From the NCBI RefSeq assembly GCF_023380245.1, contig NZ_CP093365.1, positions 1,302,001 through 1,366,000 of the forward strand: DNA of 64,000 nt. The letters are read 5' to 3'. This DNA is from Bombilactobacillus thymidiniphilus (lineage in GTDB: Bacteria > Bacillota > Bacilli > Lactobacillales > Lactobacillaceae). Below are positions 56,827 to 64,000 of this stretch, in pieces (position 1 is the stretch's first letter; every line of letters begins with the position of its first letter). A model generated the notes under the pieces. The model was not told the DNA's origin. It searched no databases and saw only the letters and a list, made by a program, of their open reading frames with translations. The translations under genes were made by a program, and so were the position numbers.

Positions 56827-57909
56827 ATGAGTAAAGAATTAATTGGCGCGTTAGATGCTTTGGAAGAAGAAAAAGGTATTTCTAAGGATTTAATTATTGA
56901 AGCGATGGAATCAGCTTTAGAATCAGCTTATAAACGCAATTATAATCAAGCCCCTAATGTGGAAGTTGATTTTGATGCTAAAAAGGGTGCTTTTCATGTA
57001 TACATGGTGCGTAAAGTTGTTGAAGAAGTTGCTGATGAACGTTTAGAAATATCTTTAGATGACGCCTTAGCTATTAATAAGGGTTATGAACTAGGTGATC
57101 ATGTTAATAAAGAAGTGACGCCTAGCAATTTTGGGCGTATTGCAGCCCAAACTGCTAAACAAGTAGTGATGCAACGAGTTCGTGAAGCAGAACGGACAAG
57201 TATCTATAATGAATATAATCAATATCAAGGCGAAATTATCCAAGGAGTAGTGCAACAACGTGATAATCGTTTTGTATATGTTGATTTGGGGCGTGTTGAA
57301 GCAGTTATGGGACGTTCTGATCAGATTTCTAGTGAATCTTATCAACCACAAGATCGAATAAAAGTTTATGTTTCCAAAGTGGAAAATACTACTAAAGGTC
57401 CGCAAATTTATGTTTCGCGTACTGATACCGGCATCATTCGGCGTTTATTTGAACAAGAAGTTCCAGAGATTTATGATGGCACTGTAGAAATTGTTTCAAT
57501 CGCTCGTGAAGCTGGTGACCGTACAAAAATTGCGGTACGTTCTGATGATGCTAATATCGATCCAGTTGGGACGACTGTAGGAACGCGTGGTCAACGTGTC
57601 CAAGCGGTTGTTGATGAATTAAATGGTGAAAATGTTGACGTCGTTAAGTGGGAAGAAAATCCTTCAGATTATATTGCTAACGCGCTAAATCCGGCAGACG
57701 TGATTGCGGTACAATTTGATCAAGAAGATAATCCTAAATCTTGTATTGTGATTGTGCCAGATTATCATTTGTCTTTGGCAATTGGTAAGCGCGGGCAAAA
57801 TGCCAAGTTAGCAGCTCATTTAACTGGATTTAAAATTGATATTAAGCCGGAATCTGAAGTAGAATTTGTTGATGAAACTGGTGCAGAAGTTGATGAAGAA
57901 GATCTTTAA
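56827..57909 (+). CDS. nusA: Transcription factor NusA
   Basis: 360 residues: N-terminal RNAP-binding domain, S1 domain (IIQGVVQQRDNRFVYVDLG), and two KH domains (DPVGTTVGTRGQRVQAVV, LSLAIGKRGQNAKLAA). The C-terminal acidic repeats of proteobacterial NusA are absent, as is normal in Firmicutes. NusA stimulates pausing and intrinsic termination. Confidence 0.97.
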   Translation: MSKELIGALDALEEEKGISKDLIIEAMESALESAYKRNYNQAPNVEVDFDAKKGAFHVYMVRKVVEEVADERLEISLDDALAINKGYELGDHVNKEVTPSNFGRIAAQTAKQVVMQRVREAERTSIYNEYNQYQGEIIQGVVQQRDNRFVYVDLGRVEAVMGRSDQISSESYQPQDRIKVYVSKVENTTKGPQIYVSRTDTGIIRRLFEQEVPEIYDGTVEIVSIAREAGDRTKIAVRSDDANIDPVGTTVGTRGQRVQAVVDELNGENVDVVKWEENPSDYIANALNPADVIAVQFDQEDNPKSCIVIVPDYHLSLAIGKRGQNAKLAAHLTGFKIDIKPESEVEFVDETGAEVDEEDL

Positions 57910-57936
57910 ACGATAACTTTTTAGGGTGGTGATTTG

Positions 57937-58245
57937 GTGAAACCAAGAAAAGTACCAATGCGCAAAGATGTTTTGACTAATGAAATGGCACCAAAAAGGT
58001 TACTGGTTAGAATCGTTCGCAACAAAGAAGGTGAAGTTTCATTAGATGAAACTGGCAAAAAGCCTGGTCGCGGCGCTTATGTAGGCTTGGATCCAAAAGC
58101 TGTGCAGGTGGCAGCAAAAAAACATACTTTAGATAAAATATTTCAATGTGAACTATCCGATGAGTTTTATGAAGAACTTTATAAGTATGTTGAGCATCAA
58201 AAAGCCCGTTTGGATTTATTTGGTGAATTAGGTAAGAAACATTGA
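57937..58245 (+). CDS. ylxR: YlxR family RNA-binding protein
   Basis: 102 residues. KVPMRKDVLTNEMAPKRLLVRIV and KKPGRGAYVGLDPKAV match YlxR/DUF448, a nusA-infB operon protein thought to bind RNA or act on gene expression. The usual CR in the first motif is RK..LTN here. GTG 57937 is better spaced to AGGGTGG than TTG 57934. Overlaps ylxQ by TTGA. Confidence 0.92.
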   Translation: MKPRKVPMRKDVLTNEMAPKRLLVRIVRNKEGEVSLDETGKKPGRGAYVGLDPKAVQVAAKKHTLDKIFQCELSDEFYEELYKYVEHQKARLDLFGELGKKH

Positions 58246-58544
58246 ATGAGCAAAAAATATTAAATTTCTTAGGTATTGCACAACGAGCAAATCAAATTAT
58301 TTCTGGGCAAGAATTGGTTTTGAAGGCAATTAAAAAGCAGCATGCCAAATTCGTTTTTATAGCTAGCGATACTGGCAATGTGGCACAAAAAGATTTTTTA
58401 TTGGCTTTGGAGCGTCAGCAAATAGCATATACGGACTATTTTTCACAAATACAATTAAGTTCTGCGATTGGTCGCTCAACTAAATCAATTGCCATTATGG
58501 ATATTGGATTTGCGCAGAGATTTCGGGAGTTAATAAATGATTAA
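58242..58544 (+). CDS. ylxQ: L7Ae/L30e-like K-turn-binding protein YlxQ
   Basis: 100 residues: LNFLGIAQRANQIISGQELVLKAI and FIASDTGNVAQKDF match the YlxQ/L7Ae family, which binds kink-turn RNA. It starts with TTG overlapping the ylxR stop by 4 bases, implying coupling. RNA target unknown. Confidence 0.92.
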   Translation: MNEQKILNFLGIAQRANQIISGQELVLKAIKKQHAKFVFIASDTGNVAQKDFLLALERQQIAYTDYFSQIQLSSAIGRSTKSIAIMDIGFAQRFRELIND

Positions 58545-58567
58545 TTAAATAATAGGAGCGTGAATTT

Positions 58568-61252
58568 ATGGGCAAGAAACGAGTTTATGAATTAGCAAAA
58601 GAATTGTCTGTTTCAAGTAAAGATCTAGTAGATTTGGCTCGTAAGCACAAAATAGACGTTTCATCACATATGGCTGTTTTAACCGAGCAACAAATTAGTG
58701 ATGTAACAAAATTAGTGCAACAAGCTAATAAGTCTAATAATACTCAAGTAGCAACACATCAAACTGATGAATCTAATAGCAATAAAGGAAAAACAAAAAT
58801 CAAAGTGACAGCTATCCGTCATTCCATTAAACCAAGTAGTACTGCCAATGCACAGTCTGCTGATAAAACGAATAATACAAAATCTGCTAATAATAAATCC
58901 CAAAACAATCGGACTTCGACGCAGAACAATAATACTAAGCCAAATGAGCAACGTCGGAATAATAATAACAATCGACGTAACGATCGCAATTCCAATAATC
59001 GTAATCGTAATTTGAACAGTGATCACCGTTCTACGATGATGAATCGCGCTAGTGCTGGTCGTAAGCATTTAGCACAATATAAACAAAGTGTGCAAGCTTC
59101 TGCTGAGCAGATTGATAACAATCGTACTCAAAAGCGCACGAATAATAACAAAAATGCCCGTCCACAAAACTCGCAACGCAATAATAATCATAATGTGCGT
59201 CCCAATAGTTCACGCCCACAAAATAATAATGCTACGCATAATACTGCTAAAACTACTAATCATCCAGTTAATAGAACTGCTAAACCTGTGGCAACTGTGA
59301 AGCCAACAGCTATGGTTCAACCAACTGAGAAAAAGGCAGATGATAAGCAACGTCCGCAATTTACTAATAATCGACGTAAAAATGAGCATATTGATTATCG
59401 TAATCGTCCTAAGCATAAAAATAAGCGTAAATTGCGTAAACAACAAGCTAACCAACCGAAAAAAGAAATGCCTAAGCGTAAAGAACGTCCATTGCCAGAA
59501 GTTTTGGAATATGCAGTAGGTATGAATGCACAAGATTTGGGTAAAATTTTGCACCGTGAACCGGCAGAAATTGTTAAAAAATTATTTATGCTGGGAATAA
59601 TGGTTAACCAAAATCAATCGTTAGACCAGGATACTATTGAGTTATTAGCAGCCGATTTCGGTTTAGAAACACGGCAAAAAGTTGAAGAAGATATTGCTGA
59701 TATTGATACTTTCTTTGAAGATGAAGTTAATAATACCGATAATTTGACAGGGCGCCCACCTGTTGTCACGATCATGGGTCATGTTGACCATGGTAAGACG
59801 ACGTTATTGGATAATTTGCGTCATAGCCATGTAACTGCTGGTGAAGCTGGTGGTATTACACAGCATATTGGTGCTTACCAAGTAGAATTAAATGATCGGC
59901 TAATCACCTTTTTAGATACTCCTGGACACGCAGCCTTTTCCAATATGCGTGCCCGCGGTGCAGATATCACGGATATTGTTATTTTGGTTGTTGCGGCTGA
60001 TGATGGTGTTATGCCACAGACTATTGAGGCGATTAACCATGCTAAAGCTGCTGGTGATCCGATTATTGTAGCAATTAACAAAATGGATAAACCAGATGCT
60101 AATCCACAGCATGTTACTGAAGAATTAATGAATTATGGATTAATTCCTGAAGAATATGGTGGTGAAACCATTTTTGCGAACATCTCCGCTAAAGAAGGTA
60201 CAGGGATTGATGATTTATTACAAATGATCTTGTTAGAGGCTGATGTTTTGGAATTACAAGCTAATCCTAAGCAGAAAGCTATTGGAACTGTCATTGAGGC
60301 ACGTTTGGATAAAGGTCGTGGACCAGTTGCTAGTTTATTAATTCAACAAGGTACTTTGCACAAAGGTGATCCAATTGTGGTTGGTAATACTTTTGGGCGC
60401 GTGCGGGTGATGACTAATGATCGTGGTCAGCAAATTGATGTCGCTTATCCTTCCCAACCAGTGATGATTACTGGTTTGAATGAAGTTCCCCAATCAGCTG
60501 ATCGTTTTGTAGTGTTTGCTGATGAGAAAACAGCACGTGCTGCCGGTGAAGAGCGTGCTAAACGAGCACAAATTGAAGAACGTAAACGTACTAATGCCGT
60601 TACTTTGGATAATCTGTTTGATACGATGAAACAAAATGATATGAAAAAAGTTGATGTCGTTATTAAAGGTGATGTACAAGGTTCTGTTGAAGCTTTACGG
60701 AATAGTTTAGAGAAGATTGATGTAGAAGGCGTTCGTGTGAATATTATTCATGCTGCTGTTGGTGCCATTAATGAAAGTGACGTTACTTTAGCTTCAGCAA
60801 GTAATGCGATTATTATTGGCTTTAATGTTCGTCCAACTAACCAAGCTAAAATTCAAGCTGATGAAGAGCATGTTGATATTCGTTTGCATAATGTGATTTA
60901 CAATGCTATTGATGAAATTGAATCAGCTATGAAGGGTATGTTAGAGCCAGTTTACGAAGAAAAAATTATTGGTAATTTGACAGTTAGAGAAACTTATAAG
61001 GTTTCTAAATTAGGTACAATTGCTGGATGTATTGTTGACAGTGGCTTTGTACAACGTGATAGTAGCGTCCGTTTAGTTCGTGATGGCATTGTAATTTATG
61101 AAGGTCAATTGGCATCTTTGAAGCGCTTTAAAGATGATGTTAAAGAAGTTAAACAGGGCTTTGAATGTGGTATTATGATTACTGATTACAATGATATTAA
61201 AGTTGATGATCAAATCGAAGTTTATGTAATGCAAGAGGTACCAGTTAAGTAA
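58568..61252 (+). CDS. infB: Translation initiation factor IF-2
   Basis: 894 residues. N-terminal IF2N domain ([24 protein letters not shown]), then about 250 residues of low complexity rich in Asn, Arg, Lys and Gln (roughly residues 55-305), a second IF2N-like domain, and the GTPase with [29 protein letters not shown] and NKMDK. It loads fMet-tRNA onto the 30S. The linker is likely to be disordered. Confidence 0.97.
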   Translation: MGKKRVYELAKELSVSSKDLVDLARKHKIDVSSHMAVLTEQQISDVTKLVQQANKSNNTQVATHQTDESNSNKGKTKIKVTAIRHSIKPSSTANAQSADKTNNTKSANNKSQNNRTSTQNNNTKPNEQRRNNNNNRRNDRNSNNRNRNLNSDHRSTMMNRASAGRKHLAQYKQSVQASAEQIDNNRTQKRTNNNKNARPQNSQRNNNHNVRPNSSRPQNNNATHNTAKTTNHPVNRTAKPVATVKPTAMVQPTEKKADDKQRPQFTNNRRKNEHIDYRNRPKHKNKRKLRKQQANQPKKEMPKRKERPLPEVLEYAVGMNAQDLGKILHREPAEIVKKLFMLGIMVNQNQSLDQDTIELLAADFGLETRQKVEEDIADIDTFFEDEVNNTDNLTGRPPVVTIMGHVDHGKTTLLDNLRHSHVTAGEAGGITQHIGAYQVELNDRLITFLDTPGHAAFSNMRARGADITDIVILVVAADDGVMPQTIEAINHAKAAGDPIIVAINKMDKPDANPQHVTEELMNYGLIPEEYGGETIFANISAKEGTGIDDLLQMILLEADVLELQANPKQKAIGTVIEARLDKGRGPVASLLIQQGTLHKGDPIVVGNTFGRVRVMTNDRGQQIDVAYPSQPVMITGLNEVPQSADRFVVFADEKTARAAGEERAKRAQIEERKRTNAVTLDNLFDTMKQNDMKKVDVVIKGDVQGSVEALRNSLEKIDVEGVRVNIIHAAVGAINESDVTLASASNAIIIGFNVRPTNQAKIQADEEHVDIRLHNVIYNAIDEIESAMKGMLEPVYEEKIIGNLTVRETYKVSKLGTIAGCIVDSGFVQRDSSVRLVRDGIVIYEGQLASLKRFKDDVKEVKQGFECGIMITDYNDIKVDDQIEVYVMQEVPVK

Positions 61253-61263
61253 GGAGGTGCCCG

Positions 61264-61617
61264 ATGAAATATCGTATCGGTCGAGTAGAGCAAGAAATTC
61301 AACGTGAAGTAAATGATATTTTGTTAAAACGTGTGCGGGATCCACGCGTTAGTGGGGTAACGATTACTGGTGTAGATGTGACTGGTGATTTGCAACAAGC
61401 GACCATCTATTTTAGCATTTTATCAGATACTGCTAGTTCTGCCAGTAAGGCATTGGCAGGTTTAAATAAAGCTAAAGGATTGATTCGCCGTGAGTTGGGT
61501 CAACGTTTAACTATTTATAAAACACCTGAGCTATTCTTTAAGCAAGATGATTCCATCCGCTATGGCGAGCATATCGATCAATTGATCCGCCAATTGCATG
61601 AAAAAGAAAATGATTAA
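61264..61617 (+). CDS. rbfA: Ribosome-binding factor A
   Basis: 117 residues: RIGRVEQEIQREVNDILLKRVRDPRV and ELFFKQDDSIRYGEHIDQLI. A KH-type fold protein that helps 16S maturation. RBS AAGGAGGTG. Last gene of the nusA-infB operon. Confidence 0.96.
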   Translation: MKYRIGRVEQEIQREVNDILLKRVRDPRVSGVTITGVDVTGDLQQATIYFSILSDTASSASKALAGLNKAKGLIRRELGQRLTIYKTPELFFKQDDSIRYGEHIDQLIRQLHEKEND

Positions 61618-61662
61618 AAAAAGCTTGTTGTTGATATTTTTATCGACAACAAGCTTTTTTAT
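61616..61662. terminator. Bidirectional terminator between rbfA and M20 peptidase gene
   Basis: Long stem AAAAGCTTGTTGTTGATA / TATCGACAACAAGCTTTT (one G-T pair), loop of five T, with A- and T-runs flanking. It separates convergent genes. Confidence 0.92.
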
Positions 61663-62813
61663 TTTGCTAATTGATCTTTCCAAAATTGCCAAGCTAATTC
61701 TTCATAAAATTGACAACCTAATAGATAATTTTTGATACTAACCCATTCATTATCCTGATGATCGCTAATGCCTTCACCCGGCCCACAGACTAGAATAGGC
61801 ATGTTAGGTACTTTAACATATTCACAAGCTTCCGTTGCACCAGTGCCAGCAATTATTTCTCCAGGTAAGTGTAATTTATTTTGTAAGACGCCTTGTGCCA
61901 CAAGTACTAATTTATTATGTGATTGATCAGGTAATGGTGGCTCTGGATAGCGATATTCGATTGTTAACTGTGCATCATCAGCTTGATTAATTTGCTCAAT
62001 AGCATTATCCAGAAATTGATAAATTTGCTTATGTGAATAAGCTGGTATGGTACGAATATTGCCTGTTAATTGGGCTTTGGCAGGAACTGAATTAATTTGT
62101 TCACCACCATTAATCTGACTTAAAACATGCGTCATTTGACCTAATTTTGGATCTGAAATAGTGGCTTGTTCAAAATAATCATGTACTTTTTGTGCAAATA
62201 AAATTAATGGCCAAATAGCATTTTGCCCAGCCTCAGGTTTTGAAGCATGCGATGCTAGACCGACTGAAGTCACACAATAATCAATAACGCCCTTGTGAGT
62301 GACTTCCAATTGCAAATTGGAAGGTTCTCCAATTACAATGCCGGCTAAATCATCGACTAAACCTTGTTGTACCACCTGATTGGCACCATATTCGCCAGTT
62401 TCTTCGCCAATAGTTGCTAATAGGCGAATACGCCCTGGTAGTGGCTGGTTGCTTGCCAATAAATCTAACATGGCAACTACCATTGCTGCTAAACCAGATT
62501 TCATATCACTAGCGCCACGACCATAAATTCTATCATCGCGCATCGTACCTACAAAAGGATCTGTTTGCCATTGATCTTTATCAGCTGCTACTACATCTTC
62601 GTGTCCGCTAAATCCTAGAATAGGTCCTTGTGTGCCCACAGTTATCAATAAATTGTCACGTCCAGGAGCAAAAGAAATACGCTTTAGCTGAGCTCGATCG
62701 GCAAAGGGGACAAATAAATGTGTCAGATAATCAGCTACTTGGCTTTCATTTTGATCCACTGTCTCAATGCTAATTAAATCTGTCAAAATCTTTAAAGCTT
62801 GCTTTGGTTCCAT
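61659..62813 (-). CDS. M20 family metallopeptidase (ArgE/DapE-like deacylase)
   Basis: 384 residues: metal-binding GFSGHEDVVAAD and YGRGASDMKSGLAAMV, catalytic Glu pair GEETGEYGANQ, lid domain, and a C-terminal metal site (GEGISDHQDNEW). M20 enzymes remove acyl groups from amino acids or cut dipeptides. Annotation tools often call such genes ArgE or DapE; with asd dead, a lysine-synthesis role is unlikely. It starts 9 bases after glnQ, with RBS AGAGGTG, so it is in the transporter operon. Confidence 0.9.
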   Translation of the reverse strand: MEPKQALKILTDLISIETVDQNESQVADYLTHLFVPFADRAQLKRISFAPGRDNLLITVGTQGPILGFSGHEDVVAADKDQWQTDPFVGTMRDDRIYGRGASDMKSGLAAMVVAMLDLLASNQPLPGRIRLLATIGEETGEYGANQVVQQGLVDDLAGIVIGEPSNLQLEVTHKGVIDYCVTSVGLASHASKPEAGQNAIWPLILFAQKVHDYFEQATISDPKLGQMTHVLSQINGGEQINSVPAKAQLTGNIRTIPAYSHKQIYQFLDNAIEQINQADDAQLTIEYRYPEPPLPDQSHNKLVLVAQGVLQNKLHLPGEIIAGTGATEACEYVKVPNMPILVCGPGEGISDHQDNEWVSIKNYLLGCQFYEELAWQFWKDQLAK

Positions 62814-62822
62814 TATTCACCT

Positions 62823-63575
62823 CTATGATGCTAAAATTTTGGTCAAAAATTCTTGGGCGCGAACAGTTTGAGGTTGCTGGAAAAATTGCTCTGGCGGTGT
62901 CATTTCTTGAATTTTGCCCTTTGCCATGAACCAAATTTGGTCCGCTACATTGCGTGCAAATCCCATCTCGTGCGTCACAACAATCATAGTCATGCCTTTT
63001 TGAGCTAAATCTTGCATAACTTTTAAAACCTCACCTACCATTTCTGGATCTAAAGCCGAAGTAGGTTCGTCGAATAAAAGAACTTGGGGATCCATCATTA
63101 GGGCTCTGGCAATAGCCACTCTTTGTTGTTGCCCACCAGATAGATTAGCAGGAAAAGCTTCTTTTTTAGCACTTAAACCCACCTGATGCAAAAGAGATTG
63201 TGCTTTAGCAATCATTTGTGGCTCAGATAATTGTTTAACCTTGAGGGGGGCTAATGTTAAGTTGTCTAAAACAGTCATATTAGGAAATAGATTAAATTGT
63301 TGAAATACCATGCCCATTTTTTGGCGTAAATCATCTAATTGCTTATCGGATAACGTGGTCAAATCTTGCTCTTTAAAAAAAACTGATCCAGAAGTGGGTT
63401 TATCTAATAAATTTAAACATCTTAAAAAAGTACTCTTACCTGCACCGGAAGGACCGATTAAACAAATAACTTGTCCTTGATAAATTTGGGCATCAATCTG
63501 GTTTAAAATGATATTTTGTCCAAAAGTTTTAGTTAATTTTTCTGTACTTAATAATGGAGTTTGTTGATTAATCAT
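62823..63575 (-). CDS. glnQ: Polar amino acid ABC transporter ATPase
   Basis: 250 residues: Walker [15 protein letters not shown]-loop [12 protein letters not shown], signature [15 protein letters not shown], Walker [15 protein letters not shown] and switch His (VVTHEMGFA). High similarity to the GlnQ/HisP class. ATG 63575 overlaps the permease stop by 8 bases; an upstream ATG at 63599 would add eight residues. Confidence 0.94.
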   Translation of the reverse strand: MINQQTPLLSTEKLTKTFGQNIILNQIDAQIYQGQVICLIGPSGAGKSTFLRCLNLLDKPTSGSVFFKEQDLTTLSDKQLDDLRQKMGMVFQQFNLFPNMTVLDNLTLAPLKVKQLSEPQMIAKAQSLLHQVGLSAKKEAFPANLSGGQQQRVAIARALMMDPQVLLFDEPTSALDPEMVGEVLKVMQDLAQKGMTMIVVTHEMGFARNVADQIWFMAKGKIQEMTPPEQFFQQPQTVRAQEFLTKILAS

Positions 63576-64000
63576 TGCTATGACCCATTTTCCTTTCAAA
63601 ATATTTCATTGAACGTGATAAGCTAAAAGTAATAATGAAATATAGAATCATTGTGATTACTAAAGGCATAACACCACGATAAGTGTCCGCTTGTACAAGT
63701 CGTGATTGATAAATTAAATCTTTAACACCAATAACAGAAACGATGGAACTTTCCTTAATGAGAGAAATAAATTCATTGCCTAAAGCTGGCCAGATATTTT
63801 GTATGGCTTGTGGGAAAATAACATATCGCATTGTCAATTGGCGTGACATTCCCAGTGAGCGTGCAGCTTCTTTTTGCCCCACATTAATAGAATTAATGCC
63901 TGAGCGAATAACTTCTGCCACATAAGCTGCTGAGTTTAAGGAAACAGCGATGATACCTGATAACAAAGCGGGAATGTTGACTACAATGCCTAAACCAAAA
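63568..64000 (-). CDS. glnP: Polar amino acid ABC transporter permease (5' end beyond window)
   Basis: The frame is open to the window edge, giving 143 C-terminal residues. EAA loop [22 protein letters not shown] followed by [14 protein letters not shown] is typical of HisMQ/GlnP permeases; several membrane segments are visible. A solute-binding domain, if fused, would be upstream of the edge. Substrate cannot be read. Confidence 0.9.
   Translation of the reverse strand, partial: FGLGIVVNIPALLSGIIAVSLNSAAYVAEVIRSGINSINVGQKEAARSLGMSRQLTMRYVIFPQAIQNIWPALGNEFISLIKESSIVSVIGVKDLIYQSRLVQADTYRGVMPLVITMILYFIITFSLSRSMKYFERKMGHSND

Noticed and set aside
58712-59554. ORFs antisense to the infB linker
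   Set aside because: Ile/Thr/Ser-rich translations arise from the AAT/CGT repeats of the IF-2 linker read backwards.
61659-62813. Calling the M20 gene dapE
   Set aside because: The M20 motifs do not fix the substrate, and the dead asd gene argues against a working DAP route.
1-64000. tRNA, rRNA, CRISPR, IS element or phage genes
   Set aside because: No regularly spaced repeats, transposase-like ORFs, terminal inverted repeats or cloverleaf-like gaps were found; nearly all gaps are too short and are explained by promoters, leaders or terminators.

Overview
The window is a chromosomal segment of an AT-rich, low-GC Gram-positive bacterium, almost certainly a member of the Lactobacillaceae. The gene order is the classic Lactobacillales/Bacilli housekeeping order (rplU-prp-rpmA; efp-asp23-nusB-folD-xseAB-ispA-tlyA-recN; gmk-rpoZ-priA-fmt-rsmB-stp-prkC-rsgA-rpe-thiN; fakA-recG-plsX-acpP-rnc-smc-ftsY-ylxM-ffh-rpsP-khpA-rimM-trmD-rplS; rpsB-tsf-pyrH-frr-uppS-cdsA-rseP-proS-polC; rimP-nusA-ylxR-ylxQ-infB-rbfA). 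Proteins are rich in Gln and Asn, and TTG/GTG start codons are frequent. The genus cannot be fixed from this sequence alone; gene loss in the window would suit a host-associated, reduced lineage.

Layout: (1) 1-1860 is a small accessory stretch: the end of an unidentified gene, a CsbD-like stress protein, a flavodoxin-fold NAD(P)H oxidoreductase and two small unknown proteins. (2) 1866-2980 is the L21 leader and rplU-prp-rpmA, where the Prp protease matures L27. (3) 3000-20974 is a long plus-strand run for translation (EF-P, NusB, TlyA, Fmt, RsmB, RsgA), DNA repair and replication restart (XseAB, RecN, PriA), one-carbon and isoprenoid metabolism, and the PrkC/Stp cell-wall signalling pair. (4) 20980-36580 holds rpmB on the minus strand, then fatty-acid kinase, RecG, phospholipid/ACP, RNase III, SMC, the SRP pathway and ribosome/tRNA maturation genes. 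(5) 36581-42890 is the least ordinary part: a decayed asd gene, lexA with a divergent DUF896 gene sharing an SOS box, YneF, a heterodimeric ABC exporter and an acyltransferase. (6) 42948-61662 holds a methyltransferase/GIY-YIG pair, then translation elongation, ribosome recycling, envelope lipid, proteolysis, ProRS, PolC and the nusA-infB operon. (7) 61659-64000 (minus strand) is a polar amino-acid ABC transporter (permease cut by the window edge) with an M20 peptidase.

No rRNA, tRNA, CRISPR array, insertion sequence or prophage was seen. There is no clear, previously undescribed multi-gene system here. The most useful observations are the unannotated asd pseudogene (36701-37290), nested dyads in the rpsP promoter (34082-34151), a promoter followed almost at once by an intrinsic terminator ahead of rimP-nusA (56197-56277), the loss of argR from its usual tlyA-recN slot, and eight gene junctions that share the same 8-base overlap. 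Promoters, terminators and leaders were called by eye.
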